Source: Cystobacter fuscus
GTDB lineage: Bacteria > Myxococcota > Myxococcia > Myxococcales > Myxococcaceae
NCBI RefSeq assembly: GCF_002305875.1
Contig: NZ_CP022098.1
Location: 6,014,001 to 6,078,000, forward strand
Length of the DNA stretch: 64,000 bases
Direction of reading: 5' to 3'
A program made the translations under genes and the position numbers. Shown piece by piece: positions 18,510 to 27,534 of this stretch. The notes under the pieces are model-generated. The model made no database searches and was not told where the DNA came from. It worked only from the letters and a program-made list of their open reading frames with translations. The first letter of the stretch is position 1. Each line of letters begins with the position of its first letter.

Positions 18510-18539
18510 TTCTACCCGGGCGTGAGCCGCTGGGACTCG
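18510..18539. repeat. Right copy of the 30-bp direct repeat (attR-like)
   Basis: Identical to 9315-9344. Here it forms the real 3' end of the cyclase/ATPase gene on the minus strand, including its TAG stop. Sequence outside the 30 bases differs on both sides, so the duplication is exact. Confidence 0.85.
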
Positions 18540-21500
18540 GCGAGGTGCCATTCACGATCCGCCTCGTCCAGTCCGGCGAGCAGCCGGTGCGCGGTCGCCG
18601 CCTCCCACGGCATGCCCAGCTCCCTGGCCGAGCGCGCGGCTTCCTCGAACCTCCGCCGCGCGGCCCGGCGCCGCCCCTCCGCCAACAGCAGCCGGCCCCG
18701 GACCAGGCACGCCGCCGGCCGCGCGGCCGTGCACGCCCGGACTCCCCGCTCCAGCGCCTCGCAGAAGCGCCGGGCGAGTCGCTCCAGCGCCGGGGCCTCC
18801 CGTTCGTTTCGCTCCCGCGCCGCGAGCCACAAATCGAGGAACGTCTCCGCCATGGCGCTGTGCCCATCCAACACCGGGATGGTGAGCGGGATGCGGAACA
18901 TCCGCTCCGCCCAGGTCTCGGCGAGGGCACGTGCCCGCTCGGGGTGGCCCTGTCGCAGCCACGCCAACGCCAGTGAGCCCGGAAGGGACGTCACGGCGCG
19001 CGCATCCAGCTCCCGCTCCACCGTCTCCCATTGCTTCGCGGCCTCGGCGACTCGCCCCTCGCGCCACAGCACGCGCCCCTGATCCTCCCCCGCCCACGCC
19101 GCCAGTTGCGCGTCCTCGCGCCGGCGGGCCGAGGCCACCAGCGCCGCCGCCAGCGCCGCCGCCTCGCTCAGCCGTCCCTGGACGATGTGCAGGTTGAGCA
19201 GGACCAGGCCCGCCTCATCGGCCTGGCGCAGGTTGCCCAGGCGGGTGAAGCCCGCGATGCTCTCCTTCACCGTCTCCTCCGCCTCGGCGAAGCGGCCCGC
19301 CTCCATCAGGTAGAGCGACAGCGACAGCCTGGAGAGCCCCTGTCCGTGGGGATCCTTCGCCTCGCTCGCGAGCTCCAGGCTGGCCCGGCTGTAGGCCCTG
19401 GCCGCGCCGTGTGCCGGCACCGCGCCCATCAACACCGTCAACGACGCGTAGGCCCTCGCCCGGAGGCTCGCCACGCCGGAGCGATCGGCGAAGTTGGCCA
19501 GTTGGAACACGAAGTAGCCCAGCCGCGGCATGTCCAGCTCGTAGTACGTCAGCAGCCCCAGGTCCGAGCACGCCTCCGCCGCCTCCACCCACTTCTCCCG
19601 GTCCGCGTCATCTCGCGGCGAGCGCACGAGGCCCGCCCTCCCCAGGAGTTGCCGCGCCGCCCCGAGCAGTGTCCCCATGGCCAGCACCCCGCGCTCCTCG
19701 GGCACCGGGTGGCCCAACAGTTCCAGCGCGCGGCACAGGTGCCGCCCCGCCTCGGGCCGGCCCAACCACCGCAACGCGCGTCCCAGCCTTCGCTCCCAAC
19801 GCGCGCGCCGCGAGGGCGCCTCCCGCTCCGGCCCTTCCGCCTCCAGCTCCAGCGCCTTCGAGAAGAAGCCCACCGCCTCGCTCGGCGCGTACGTCGCCAG
19901 CGCGTGCTCTCCCGCCTTCTCCAACGCCTCCAGCGCCTTGGAGCGCACGTTCGCGCGCAGCCAGTGGTGGGCCAGCCGCGGGTAGAGCAGCGGCAGCTCC
20001 TCCGTGTGCATGCGCTCGTACCAGCGCGCCACCGCCTCGTGGATCCGCCGCCGCTGCGAGAAGAGCATCAGGTTGTAGGCGACCTCCTGGGTGATGGCGT
20101 GCTTGAAGAGGTAGAGCGACTCGGAGGTGTTGCCCACCGGCAGTGCCAGATCCTGCGCCCGCAGGCGCGACAGGTGCGCCGTCAGCCGCTCGCGCTCATC
20201 GGGCAGGGGGTGCACGTCCCCGAGCAGCCGGCTGCCGAAGGTGCGGCCGATGACGCTCGCCGCCTTCAGGGTGAGCTGCTGCACCGTCGTCAGCCGATCG
20301 ATGCGGCTGGTGATGAGGCCCTCCAGCGTCGAGGGCAGACCCAGCGTGTCCAGCTCCTGCGCCGCCGGGGCCAGCCGGCACTCGCCGTGCTCCATGAGCA
20401 GCAGCCCGTTGTCGCGCAGGGTGTAGGCCAGCTCCTCGCTGTAGAAGGGGTGGCCCTCGGCCTTCGCCAGGATGAAGGCCGCTACCTCCTCCTGGAGCCG
20501 CGTCACGCCGAGTCGCGCGCACACCAGCGCGAGGATGTCCTCGTCCGCCATCGCCGACAGCACCACGCGGCGGGTGGAGGGCAGCCGAAGGAGGAACTCC
20601 AGGGCGGGCGGCGGGTTGTCCGCGAGCGGCCGCGTGGACAACACCAACAACCAGCCGGGCAGATCGCGCGCCACCCGCCGGAGCAGCTCCCACGAGGACG
20701 AGTCCAACCACTGGCCGTCCTCGAGCAGCAGCACCGCGGGACCCGTCTCGCGCAGCAGCCGCACCATCAACGACAACTTGGCGTCCGCGCGCGTCTGATC
20801 GCGCAGGTGGGTGGTGCGCTCCGTGTCCGGCAGATCCAACCGCAAGACGGGGTTGAGCAGCGGCGCCAACGCCTCCGCCTCGGGATCCCCGGCCAGCCGG
20901 GCCCACAGCGCCGCGCGCCGGTCCTCGGCGGACGTGGCGGGAGGGAGGCCGAGCCACGCGGTGAAGACGGCGCGCCAGGCGTAGTAGACGGTGGCGTTCT
21001 CCGCCTCGTCCGCCACGCCGGACAGCACCCGCAGCCCACGTGCCCGGGCACCGCGCGCCACGTGCGTGAGCAGGCTGGACTTCCCCACGCCCGCCTCTCC
21101 CTCCAGGACGTGCACGCCCCCCTGGCCCCGGGCGAAGCCCTCCAGCGCCTCGTCGAGGAGCGCGCGTTCCGCGGCGCGGCCCACCAGGGCGTGGGGATCC
21201 GCGCGGGGAGCGCGCGGTTGCGCGAGGCCGCCGGGACGGAAGAGGGGCACCGGCTCCGCCACGCCCTTGACTCGCACCGGGGGCAGACGTTCGACGAGGA
21301 GGCGCTCGCCCACCGCCTGGGCCGTGGCCTCGTCGAACAGGATGCCATCCCGGGCTTCCTGCATCAGCCGCGCGGCGAGGTTCACCGTCCGGCCCATCAA
21401 CGCGTATTCGTATCGGGTGGCGCCACCCCGCAGCCCGCAGCACACCCGCCCGGTGGCGATGCCGATGGCCGCCGTTGCTCCCTGCCTCCGCAGCGCCGTG

Positions 21501-22504
21501 TGCGCCTGGAGCGCCGCCTTCACCGCCCGTGCCGCGTCATCCTCGTGCGCGCACGTGGGCAGTCCGAACGCCGCCACCAGCACCAGGCCCTTGTCGTCCA
21601 CCAGGAGCTGGTTGACGCTGCCGCCCAGGCCGTAGACGGCCTCCTGCATCGCGCGCACGGCATCCGACAGCCATGGCAGCAGCGCGTTCGAGGCCTCTTC
21701 CGCGAGCCCGTCCAGCCGCAGGAAGAGCACCGTCGCCCGGCGCAGCTCGGCGAGCCACCCGGCGCCCACCTCCAGCGTCGCGCGCAGCACCCGCGAGACG
21801 AAGGGCCATAGCGCCGCGTCCGCGCCCTCGGGCAGCTCCGGCGGGCACAGCGCTCGAGGCGCGGGGGCCCGCACCGACTTCACGCGCGCTCCGCCCAGGG
21901 ACGTCGCCTCGCCCACCAGGTCCGCCCCCGCGCACCGCCAGGCCGCCGCGGAGACCACCACCTCGCCCGGCACGGCGGCGCTCCCGGCCTCCCGGAGCTG
22001 CACGAAGGGCTCGCCTCGCACCAGCACCTGCCATCGTCCAGAGACGCCTCCCACCACCACCGCCTGGACCAGGCCCGCCCCCACCGCCACCCGCAGGGCG
22101 AGCGACAACTCCCGCATGAGGGGCTCGCGCATCGCCCGCTGCAACGCGAGCCCGCACTCCGCGGCTCGGAGCACGGCCTCCGCGAGCGCTCCCTCTCCCT
22201 CCCGTCCGGGCCATGACGCGAGCAGCGCATCCCCGGGAAAGTGGAGGATCTCCCCGCCGTGCGCGGTGACGACCTCCACCAGCGGGCCGAAGAGCTGCTC
22301 GAGCAGCCGTGACAACTCCTCCGCGCCCGCCGAGCCTCGCTGGGCCAGGCGCTCGGTGAGCGGGGTGAAGCCGGACACGTCCGCGAACAGAACGGCGGCG
22401 GGGAAACACCTGGACTCGGCTTGCTCCGGCGCCGCGGGATGGCGCGCCGCGCGGTGCACCACCAACATCGGCACGCACGGTACGAGCAACTTGGTGGTCT
22501 CCAT
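18512..22504 (-). CDS. Tandem adenylate/guanylate cyclase-AAA ATPase-TPR protein
   Basis: 1330 residues. Cyclase homology domain 1 (about 25-190) starts AAVLFADVSGFTPLTERL and keeps the metal-binding Asp and FPGDALLASW. Domain 2 (about 255-415) has lost the first metal Asp (LFLRLDGL) but keeps the transition-state motif GRTVNLAARLM. A P-loop NTPase follows (LEGEAGVGKSSLLTH, about residue 465), then a long TPR-like helical region to the end. The two complementary half-sites resemble animal soluble adenylyl cyclase, with one active site at the domain interface. No membrane helix is seen. The last codons form the right copy of the 30-bp repeat, so the adjacent island used this gene's end as its insertion site. 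Confidence 0.85.
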   Translation of the reverse strand: METTKLLVPCVPMLVVHRAARHPAAPEQAESRCFPAAVLFADVSGFTPLTERLAQRGSAGAEELSRLLEQLFGPLVEVVTAHGGEILHFPGDALLASWPGREGEGALAEAVLRAAECGLALQRAMREPLMRELSLALRVAVGAGLVQAVVVGGVSGRWQVLVRGEPFVQLREAGSAAVPGEVVVSAAAWRCAGADLVGEATSLGGARVKSVRAPAPRALCPPELPEGADAALWPFVSRVLRATLEVGAGWLAELRRATVLFLRLDGLAEEASNALLPWLSDAVRAMQEAVYGLGGSVNQLLVDDKGLVLVAAFGLPTCAHEDDAARAVKAALQAHTALRRQGATAAIGIATGRVCCGLRGGATRYEYALMGRTVNLAARLMQEARDGILFDEATAQAVGERLLVERLPPVRVKGVAEPVPLFRPGGLAQPRAPRADPHALVGRAAERALLDEALEGFARGQGGVHVLEGEAGVGKSSLLTHVARGARARGLRVLSGVADEAENATVYYAWRAVFTAWLGLPPATSAEDRRAALWARLAGDPEAEALAPLLNPVLRLDLPDTERTTHLRDQTRADAKLSLMVRLLRETGPAVLLLEDGQWLDSSSWELLRRVARDLPGWLLVLSTRPLADNPPPALEFLLRLPSTRRVVLSAMADEDILALVCARLGVTRLQEEVAAFILAKAEGHPFYSEELAYTLRDNGLLLMEHGECRLAPAAQELDTLGLPSTLEGLITSRIDRLTTVQQLTLKAASVIGRTFGSRLLGDVHPLPDERERLTAHLSRLRAQDLALPVGNTSESLYLFKHAITQEVAYNLMLFSQRRRIHEAVARWYERMHTEELPLLYPRLAHHWLRANVRSKALEALEKAGEHALATYAPSEAVGFFSKALELEAEGPEREAPSRRARWERRLGRALRWLGRPEAGRHLCRALELLGHPVPEERGVLAMGTLLGAARQLLGRAGLVRSPRDDADREKWVEAAEACSDLGLLTYYELDMPRLGYFVFQLANFADRSGVASLRARAYASLTVLMGAVPAHGAARAYSRASLELASEAKDPHGQGLSRLSLSLYLMEAGRFAEAEETVKESIAGFTRLGNLRQADEAGLVLLNLHIVQGRLSEAAALAAALVASARRREDAQLAAWAGEDQGRVLWREGRVAEAAKQWETVERELDARAVTSLPGSLALAWLRQGHPERARALAETWAERMFRIPLTIPVLDGHSAMAETFLDLWLAARERNEREAPALERLARRFCEALERGVRACTAARPAACLVRGRLLLAEGRRRAARRRFEEAARSARELGMPWEAATAHRLLAGLDEADREWHLAESQRLTPG

Positions 22505-22677
22505 ATGAACCCATGGAGTACCCCAGGTTGACTCCTGGTGCGCCAGTGGAGCGTGCTTCGCGGGGCCCTCCTGCCTGGTCGTGCTCCGTCCTGTAGGGCG
22601 AAAGCCGACACACCCGTTCGTTCTGGCCGTGCATAGTGAAGGACTCCAACTGTCGTGGATGAGGAGGAGGCAACGCC

Positions 22678-23091
22678 ATGTCCGGCGAGACGAACCTGGG
22701 CGTATTGCTGAAGTCGATGAAGCCGGTACTGCGGGAGGGTGAGTTCGTCTTCGTCACCACCCGGCGCTCCCTGCTCGAGGTCGCGCCCCTCGAGCCCCTC
22801 GGGCTCTTCCACGAGGAGGAGGGGCTCACCCTCATCCTCCCGCGAGAGAAGGCCGAGGCAGCCGGGCTCCCGTACACCGCCGTCTTCCGGATGCTGACCC
22901 TTTCCGTCCACTCCAGTCTCGAGGCCGTGGGCTTCCTCGCCGCCATCACGAATCGGATGGCGGCCCGGGGCATCAGCGTGAACCCCGTCTCGGCCTACTT
23001 CCACGATCACCTCTTCGTCCCCGCCACTCGGGCTGAGGAGTCCCTGGCGCTGCTCGTCGAGCTCGCTCGCGGCGACGCGTCCCCGGGCTGA
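22678..23091 (+). CDS. ACT-domain protein (COG3602-like)
   Basis: 137 residues with two consecutive ACT-like halves: LREGEFVFVTTRRS and the FHEEEGLTLILPREKAEAAG segment, then FRMLTLSVHSSLEAVGFLA and a closing YFHDHLFVPATRAEESLALL. This matches the small stand-alone ACT proteins of the COG3602 type, which probably bind an amino acid or other small ligand; no enzyme domain is attached. The ATG follows a purine-rich GAGGAGGAGGC stretch. It is divergent from the large cyclase gene across 173 bases. Confidence 0.8.
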   Translation: MSGETNLGVLLKSMKPVLREGEFVFVTTRRSLLEVAPLEPLGLFHEEEGLTLILPREKAEAAGLPYTAVFRMLTLSVHSSLEAVGFLAAITNRMAARGISVNPVSAYFHDHLFVPATRAEESLALLVELARGDASPG

Positions 23092-23171
23092 CGCCGCCTC
23101 GCCCGGGTGGGCTTGCTCCGTTTTGGTGGCACTCCCGTACTTTACCCACTCCAAATTGAAAGGACGTGGCC

Positions 23172-24179
23172 ATGCGTTTGAGCGTTTGTAGCGCCCTCCT
23201 GCTCCTTGTCTCCGCCTGCGCGAGCGCGCCCGCCCCGCCGTCGATGCCACGGCCCCACGCCTTCATCCCGACTCCCCCCATGGGCCCAAGCATCCGGTTC
23301 GTGTCCGCGCCGGTGGAACCGGTGCAGCCATCGTCGCGGATTGGAAAGGCGGACCTGGAGCAGGCCCGGGCGCTGTGGTCTCGGGCGCGCAGTGACTTGG
23401 AGCCGCGTCAATGGGAGAGGTTGGGTGGCAAGCTGACCGCAGCGGAACGGGCCTTTGAGCGCTTCTCCCGTGCCGCGAGGGCGAGCGGGCAAGCCGCCGA
23501 GGTGTCGAGGGGGGCGGAGGGATTCGTGCAGGCTGGACGCGCCAGGACGTTCGCTGAGGCGCTTCCCCGGGTGGGCCCGTTGCTCGCGGTCCTCGCCTTG
23601 CTCTACCCCATCAGCACCGCCTCAGCGGAGATCGACCGCCGCCCGGAGTGGGTTGACGCTCAATGGGAGTACGAGGCGCGGCTGCGAGACGTCTCCGAGG
23701 CTTCGCGGCAGCTCATGGTGGAACTCGAGGCCCAGCCTCGCCCGGCGAAAGCAGCGGCCCGGGCGCCCTCGCCGCAGAAGCAGCCCGCGTCCGCCCCCAC
23801 GAGGGAAGACGACCCGAGATGCAAGCCCATCCCATTGCCGCGCCACCTTGGCGGGCATGGCCTGCACAACGAATGCGCCGACAAGATGCCGGACAACAGC
23901 TTCCCCGGCGGGGATGTGTTCGTGAACGGGAAGAACTTCGACGCGCTGCAACTGGCCACGCGCACACTTTGGGAAGTCAAGACCAACGACATCGAGACGT
24001 ACAACTCCTTCGTGCGGCGAGCCGAATTGGAGAAACAAGTGGAGGAGGCGAAGAGTGAGCGTGCGCTCGCAGCGGCCTGCGGCTATCGATTCACAATCGG
24101 CGTTCGTTCCGATGCTCACAAGAAACTGTTGGAGGCACTGTTGCCCGGTTTTAATATCGTCCTCATGACATGGTGCTGA
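23172..24179 (+). CDS. DUF6310-domain lipoprotein, putative toxin
   Basis: 335 residues. A lipoprotein signal (LLLVSACAS, Cys at about 17) leads into a Pro-rich and helical region. The C-terminal third (about 215-335) is compact: LPRHLGGHGLHNECAD, FPGGDVFVNGKNFDAL, TLWEVKTNDIETY, and a CGYRFTIGVRSDAH-type ending. I recognise this tail as the myxobacterial DUF6310 domain. Its D...EVK pattern resembles a PD-(D/E)xK nuclease core, so a DNase or RNase toxin is plausible but inferred. A membrane-like stretch sits near 137-150. The ATG is fixed by AGGA seven bases upstream; the next gene starts one base after the stop and likely encodes its partner. Confidence 0.7.
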   Translation: MRLSVCSALLLLVSACASAPAPPSMPRPHAFIPTPPMGPSIRFVSAPVEPVQPSSRIGKADLEQARALWSRARSDLEPRQWERLGGKLTAAERAFERFSRAARASGQAAEVSRGAEGFVQAGRARTFAEALPRVGPLLAVLALLYPISTASAEIDRRPEWVDAQWEYEARLRDVSEASRQLMVELEAQPRPAKAAARAPSPQKQPASAPTREDDPRCKPIPLPRHLGGHGLHNECADKMPDNSFPGGDVFVNGKNFDALQLATRTLWEVKTNDIETYNSFVRRAELEKQVEEAKSERALAAACGYRFTIGVRSDAHKKLLEALLPGFNIVLMTWC

Positions 24180-24180
24180 A

Positions 24181-24939
24181 ATGTCATTCATACAAAACAC
24201 CCTGAGCATTCATGTTTACGCGCCCGCGCTGATGGACGATGACAACCGTGCCGTGGCCGTGGTCCATGGGATGGAACGTGCGCTGCCTGGGTTGCGCTTG
24301 GAGTGGACTGTTTCTGAAGATCATCAACTACGCCTTCTGCCGCAGCGGGATGTATGGCTCACCCAAGCCAGGAGAAGAGGGGGTTTTCCACTTGTCTGCA
24401 ATAATGATGGGAGCCATCCCGTGACGATCTTCGGTGTGGCGGAACCGGCAAGATTTGGACCCGGCGGCCAGGCGCTGCTCGAAGTCCACGCGGAACTGCC
24501 CTTGGAAAATTCTGTCCTCGCGACCGTGGAGGACATACTGGAGGGCATTGCAGAAGGTGCTCGCGCTTTCTGGGGGCACGCGACGCCGTTCGAAGCGACC
24601 GTGGAAATCTCGCGGCAAACAAGGGACCCAGTGCACAAGCCGGGGGTTGCACCGCGAGGGCTACCAGAGCTCAAGCTCCCAGAGAAAATCCGCTTGCCTG
24701 AGATTCCGCACCGCCTGGGGTGGCTCAACTACTGGTCGGCTGCTGCCGCACGAGTCGTCGGGTTCCCGGACGCGGCCCGCGACGCGGACCTGCTCTCGCG
24801 CTCACGGCGTACCGCGACGGGTGGGTGGGTTGTGAAGCTCACGGAGGCGTCGCTTGATCTGGACACCCCCGCGCATCTGGAAGCGCTGAAGCGGGCCTAC
24901 GAGCGCTTCCCGGAGGTCGGCGGGCGCTCCAGCCTTTGA
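24181..24939 (+). CDS. DUF5953 family protein, putative immunity partner
   Basis: 252 residues, soluble, without a signal peptide. It begins one base after the stop of the DUF6310 gene, so the pair is translationally coupled. Conserved stretches visible are LSIHVYAPALMDDDNRAVAV, RLGWLNYWSAAAARVVGFPD and a Trp/Leu-rich C-terminus. I recognise it as DUF5953, a family repeatedly found beside DUF6310 genes in myxobacteria. Together with the lipidated, nuclease-like neighbour this suggests a secreted or surface toxin and its cytoplasmic immunity protein. The first 400 bases are less GC-rich than the surroundings, hinting at transfer. Confidence 0.65.
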   Translation: MSFIQNTLSIHVYAPALMDDDNRAVAVVHGMERALPGLRLEWTVSEDHQLRLLPQRDVWLTQARRRGGFPLVCNNDGSHPVTIFGVAEPARFGPGGQALLEVHAELPLENSVLATVEDILEGIAEGARAFWGHATPFEATVEISRQTRDPVHKPGVAPRGLPELKLPEKIRLPEIPHRLGWLNYWSAAAARVVGFPDAARDADLLSRSRRTATGGWVVKLTEASLDLDTPAHLEALKRAYERFPEVGGRSSL

Positions 24940-24943
24940 CGTT

Positions 24944-24968
24944 CAGCGTCGCTCGCGGAGCGTTGCTG
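24944..24968. terminator. Candidate terminator between convergent genes
   Basis: An interrupted stem (CAGC with GCTG, and CGCTC with GAGCG around a GCG loop) lies just after the DUF5953 stop and before the convergent reductase gene. There is no T tract. Confidence 0.4.
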
Positions 24969-24988
24969 GCTGTACTGTTGCCGCTCGG

Positions 24989-25546
24989 TCATGACATCGA
25001 CCCACGGGTGCCCGCGGGGAGGACATAGCGCAGCTCCACCAGCCCCTGTCCGAAGCGCGTCACCCCCGCGAGCTCGAGCGGCGTGTGCAGGGCCGCCGCC
25101 AGGAGGGGCGCCCCCGCGCGGAGGAAGACGGGGACGACGCACAGGTGCAGCTCGTCGATGAGGCCGTGCGCCGCGAACCGCGCGGCCAGGTCCCCTCCCC
25201 CCATCATCCAGATGTTCTTGCCCCCGGCGGCCTCGACCATCCGGGCATGCACCGCCCGGACGTCCTCCGAGGTGAAGCGTACGTCCGCGCCTGGGAAGGC
25301 GGGCAGTTGCCGGTGGGTGAACACCCATGTCGGGAGCCCCGGATAGGGCCACTCCTTGCCCTCGCCGAGGAGGAACTCGTACGTCCGAGCCCCCATGGCG
25401 AGGGCGCCGATGCCCGCGAGGAAGACGTTGTAGTGCTCCATCACTCCTTCGGCATCATTGAACTGGAAGAGCCACTCGAGCCGCCCCTCCGCATCCGCGA
25501 TGTAGCCGTCGAGACTCGCCGCCACGTAGTACTGGGTTCTGGTCAT
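24989..25546 (-). CDS. RibD C-terminal/dihydrofolate reductase-like protein
   Basis: 185 residues of the DHFR-fold family. The N-terminal VAASLDGYIAD, the RTYEFLLGEGKEWPYPGLP segment, the NADPH-binding IWMMGGGDLAARFAAHGLID and the late LHLCVVPVFLRAG match the YyaP/RibD-C group. Such proteins probably reduce an unknown pterin or ketone-type substrate with NADPH; few have assigned functions. The ATG at 25546 is chosen because the family begins almost exactly here and the longer frame upstream has no coding character. It is divergent, across 65 bases, from a WYL regulator that may control it. Confidence 0.82.
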   Translation of the reverse strand: MTRTQYYVAASLDGYIADAEGRLEWLFQFNDAEGVMEHYNVFLAGIGALAMGARTYEFLLGEGKEWPYPGLPTWVFTHRQLPAFPGADVRFTSEDVRAVHARMVEAAGGKNIWMMGGGDLAARFAAHGLIDELHLCVVPVFLRAGAPLLAAALHTPLELAGVTRFGQGLVELRYVLPAGTRGSMS

Positions 25547-25611
25547 GGGCGGGAGCCTGCACGCCCCTCCCTGACACCTCTTGTCAGGGATTCTCGGGCA
25601 GACTGCCGGCC

Positions 25612-26595
25612 ATGAAATCGAGCCGCCTGCTGGCGTTGCTCCTGCAACTCCAGCGTCGTGGGAAGGCCACCGCGCCGCAGCTGGCCGCCGAGCTGGAGGT
25701 GTCCGTCCGGACGCTCTACCGGGACGTCGCCGCGCTGATGGCCGCGGGCGTGCCGCTGTGGACGGAGCCTGGACCGCAGGGCGGCATCCGCCTGGTGGAG
25801 GGGTGGCGGACGCGGCTGGATGGACTGACAGCGCCCGAGGCGACGGCCCTCCTGCTCTCCGGCGCGCCCCGGGCCGTGTCGGACCTGGGGCTCGCCGCGG
25901 TGGCGGCCAGCGCACGCGCGAAGGTGGACGCCACGCTCCCCGAGGCCCTGCGCGCGAGGGCAGGGGCCCTGCGCGAGCGCTTCCACCTGGATGCACCCGG
26001 GTGGTTCTCGCGGCCCGAGCCGCTCGGGGCGCTGCCCGCCGTGGCCGAGGCCGTCTGGGAGTGCCGACGGCTGGACCTGCGCTACGGGAAGGAGGGTGTC
26101 AGACGACGCGTGGACCCGCTCGGGCTCGTCCTCAAGGGGGGCACCTGGTACCTCGTCGCACGCCACCGCGGCGAGGTGCGCACCTACCGGGTGAGCCGCG
26201 TGGCGCGCGCCACGCTCACCGGAGCGCGCTTCACACGCCCCGAGGGCTTCGAGCTGGCCGCCTGGTGGGAGCAGACCTCGGCGGAGTTCGACCGCTCGCT
26301 GCTGCGCCATCCCTGCACGGTGCGCCTGTCACGGCGGGCCTGCCGCCTGCTGCCGCACCTTCTCCCCCATGAGGCCGTGCGGGAGATGCTCGCGGCGGCG
26401 GGGCCGGAGGACGCGGAGGGCTGGCGGACGGCGGAGCTCCGGCTGGAGAGCGAAGACGTGGCGGTGGACCAGCTCGCCGGGCTTGGTGATGGCGTGGAGG
26501 TCCTCGCACCCCTCTCGCTCCGCTCTCGCCTCCACGCGGTCGCCCTTCGCATGGCGGCCCACAATGCCGGAGTGCCGCGCGCGCGCGAACGGTGA
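25612..26595 (+). CDS. YafY-type HTH/WYL-domain transcriptional regulator
   Basis: 327 residues. An N-terminal winged helix-turn-helix (RLLALLLQLQRRGKATAPQL, then VRTLYRDVAALMAAGVPLW) is followed by the WYL ligand-binding region (RRVDPLGLVLKGGTWYLVAR, then RTYRVSRVARA, about 160-205) and a WCX-type C-terminus. WYL regulators sense small molecules or nucleic acids. The divergent DHFR-like gene 65 bases away is the obvious target, along with autoregulation. Confidence 0.88.
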   Translation: MKSSRLLALLLQLQRRGKATAPQLAAELEVSVRTLYRDVAALMAAGVPLWTEPGPQGGIRLVEGWRTRLDGLTAPEATALLLSGAPRAVSDLGLAAVAASARAKVDATLPEALRARAGALRERFHLDAPGWFSRPEPLGALPAVAEAVWECRRLDLRYGKEGVRRRVDPLGLVLKGGTWYLVARHRGEVRTYRVSRVARATLTGARFTRPEGFELAAWWEQTSAEFDRSLLRHPCTVRLSRRACRLLPHLLPHEAVREMLAAAGPEDAEGWRTAELRLESEDVAVDQLAGLGDGVEVLAPLSLRSRLHAVALRMAAHNAGVPRARER

Positions 26596-26597
26596 AG

Positions 26598-26621
26598 GGC
26601 CCACGGCTTGGAGCCTGGGCC
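26598..26621. terminator. Hairpin between convergent regulator genes
   Basis: A stem GGCCCA-c-GGCT with AGCC-TGGGCC around a TGG loop (10 bp with one bulged C) fills the 30-base gap between the WYL and LysR genes and can stop transcription from either side. Confidence 0.6.
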
Positions 26622-26625
26622 GAGG

Positions 26626-27534
26626 CTATTCCCCCTGGGCCTGGGATCCGGACAGCAGCGCGCGCTCGTCACGGAAGAGCTCGAACAGATGGTCTCCCAC
26701 CGCCTTCACCCGGGGCACCCGGGCCGAGTCGCGGCGCATCAATATCCAGACCTCGCGCTCGGGCGGAAGCGGGCCGAACGGGATCCGCACGAGGCCTGGG
26801 TAGCTCGCGGCCAGGAAACAGGGCAGCAGCACGATGCCATACCCGGCCCGCGCGGCCGCCGCCTGGGCTTGGAGGCTGTTGCTTCGGAAGATGATCCGAT
26901 GGCTGGGGAAGCGGGACGCCATCCAGGCCGCCTCGGCTGTCTGATTGTCCGCTCCATACCCGACGAGGGGTGGCTGCTCGCGGGAAAGAAGCGCATCGCG
27001 CTTTCGAGCGGGCGCGAAGAAGGCATAACCCACCGTGGCGGCCCTCCGGGCCAGCAGATCGCTGTCGGCGGGCCGACCGAGACGGATCGCGATGTCCGCC
27101 TCCGAGCGGGATAGGCTGAGCACCCGTGTCTCGGCGATGAGCTCGACGTCGAGCCCGGGGTGGCGGTCATGGAGCGGTCCCAGCCGGTCCACCAGGAAGC
27201 CATGGGCCAGGGATCTGGACGTGGTGAGCCGCACCGGTCCCTTCGGACCGTCATCGCCAGCGAGACGACGCTGCACCACCAGCGCGGCCTCTTCCATCGC
27301 GGTCGCTTGCGCCAACACGGTCGAGCCATCGTCGGTGAGCCTGAAACCGTCTGGCGTCCGAACGAGCAGTGGCCTGCCGAGCCGGCGCTCCAGTCCCTCG
27401 ACACGCCGCGCGATCGTCGAGCGGGCGGCGCCCAGGGCCCGGCTCGCGGCGGCCAGACTGCCGTGCCGGGCCAGGACCGCGAAGTGACGGAGATCGTCCC
27501 AATCCAACTGGGGTGTGCGTTTTTCGGCAGGCAT
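26626..27534 (-). CDS. LysR-family transcriptional regulator
   Basis: 302 residues. The N-terminal HTH (DWDDLRHFAVLARHGSLAAA, then SRALGAARSTIARRVEGLE) is typical of LysR regulators, followed by a two-lobed effector domain (about 90-295) with the conserved VRLTTSRSLAHGFLVDRL entry strand. The effector is unknown. The gene is divergent from a nitrilase-family amidohydrolase across 124 bases, the classic arrangement in which a LysR protein activates the neighbouring catabolic gene. Confidence 0.9.
   Translation of the reverse strand: MPAEKRTPQLDWDDLRHFAVLARHGSLAAASRALGAARSTIARRVEGLERRLGRPLLVRTPDGFRLTDDGSTVLAQATAMEEAALVVQRRLAGDDGPKGPVRLTTSRSLAHGFLVDRLGPLHDRHPGLDVELIAETRVLSLSRSEADIAIRLGRPADSDLLARRAATVGYAFFAPARKRDALLSREQPPLVGYGADNQTAEAAWMASRFPSHRIIFRSNSLQAQAAAARAGYGIVLLPCFLAASYPGLVRIPFGPLPPEREVWILMRRDSARVPRVKAVGDHLFELFRDERALLSGSQAQGE

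Noticed and set aside
19031-21811. 926-codon plus-strand frame inside the cyclase gene
   Set aside because: Arg/Gln/His-rich shadow of the well-supported cyclase/ATPase/TPR protein on the other strand.
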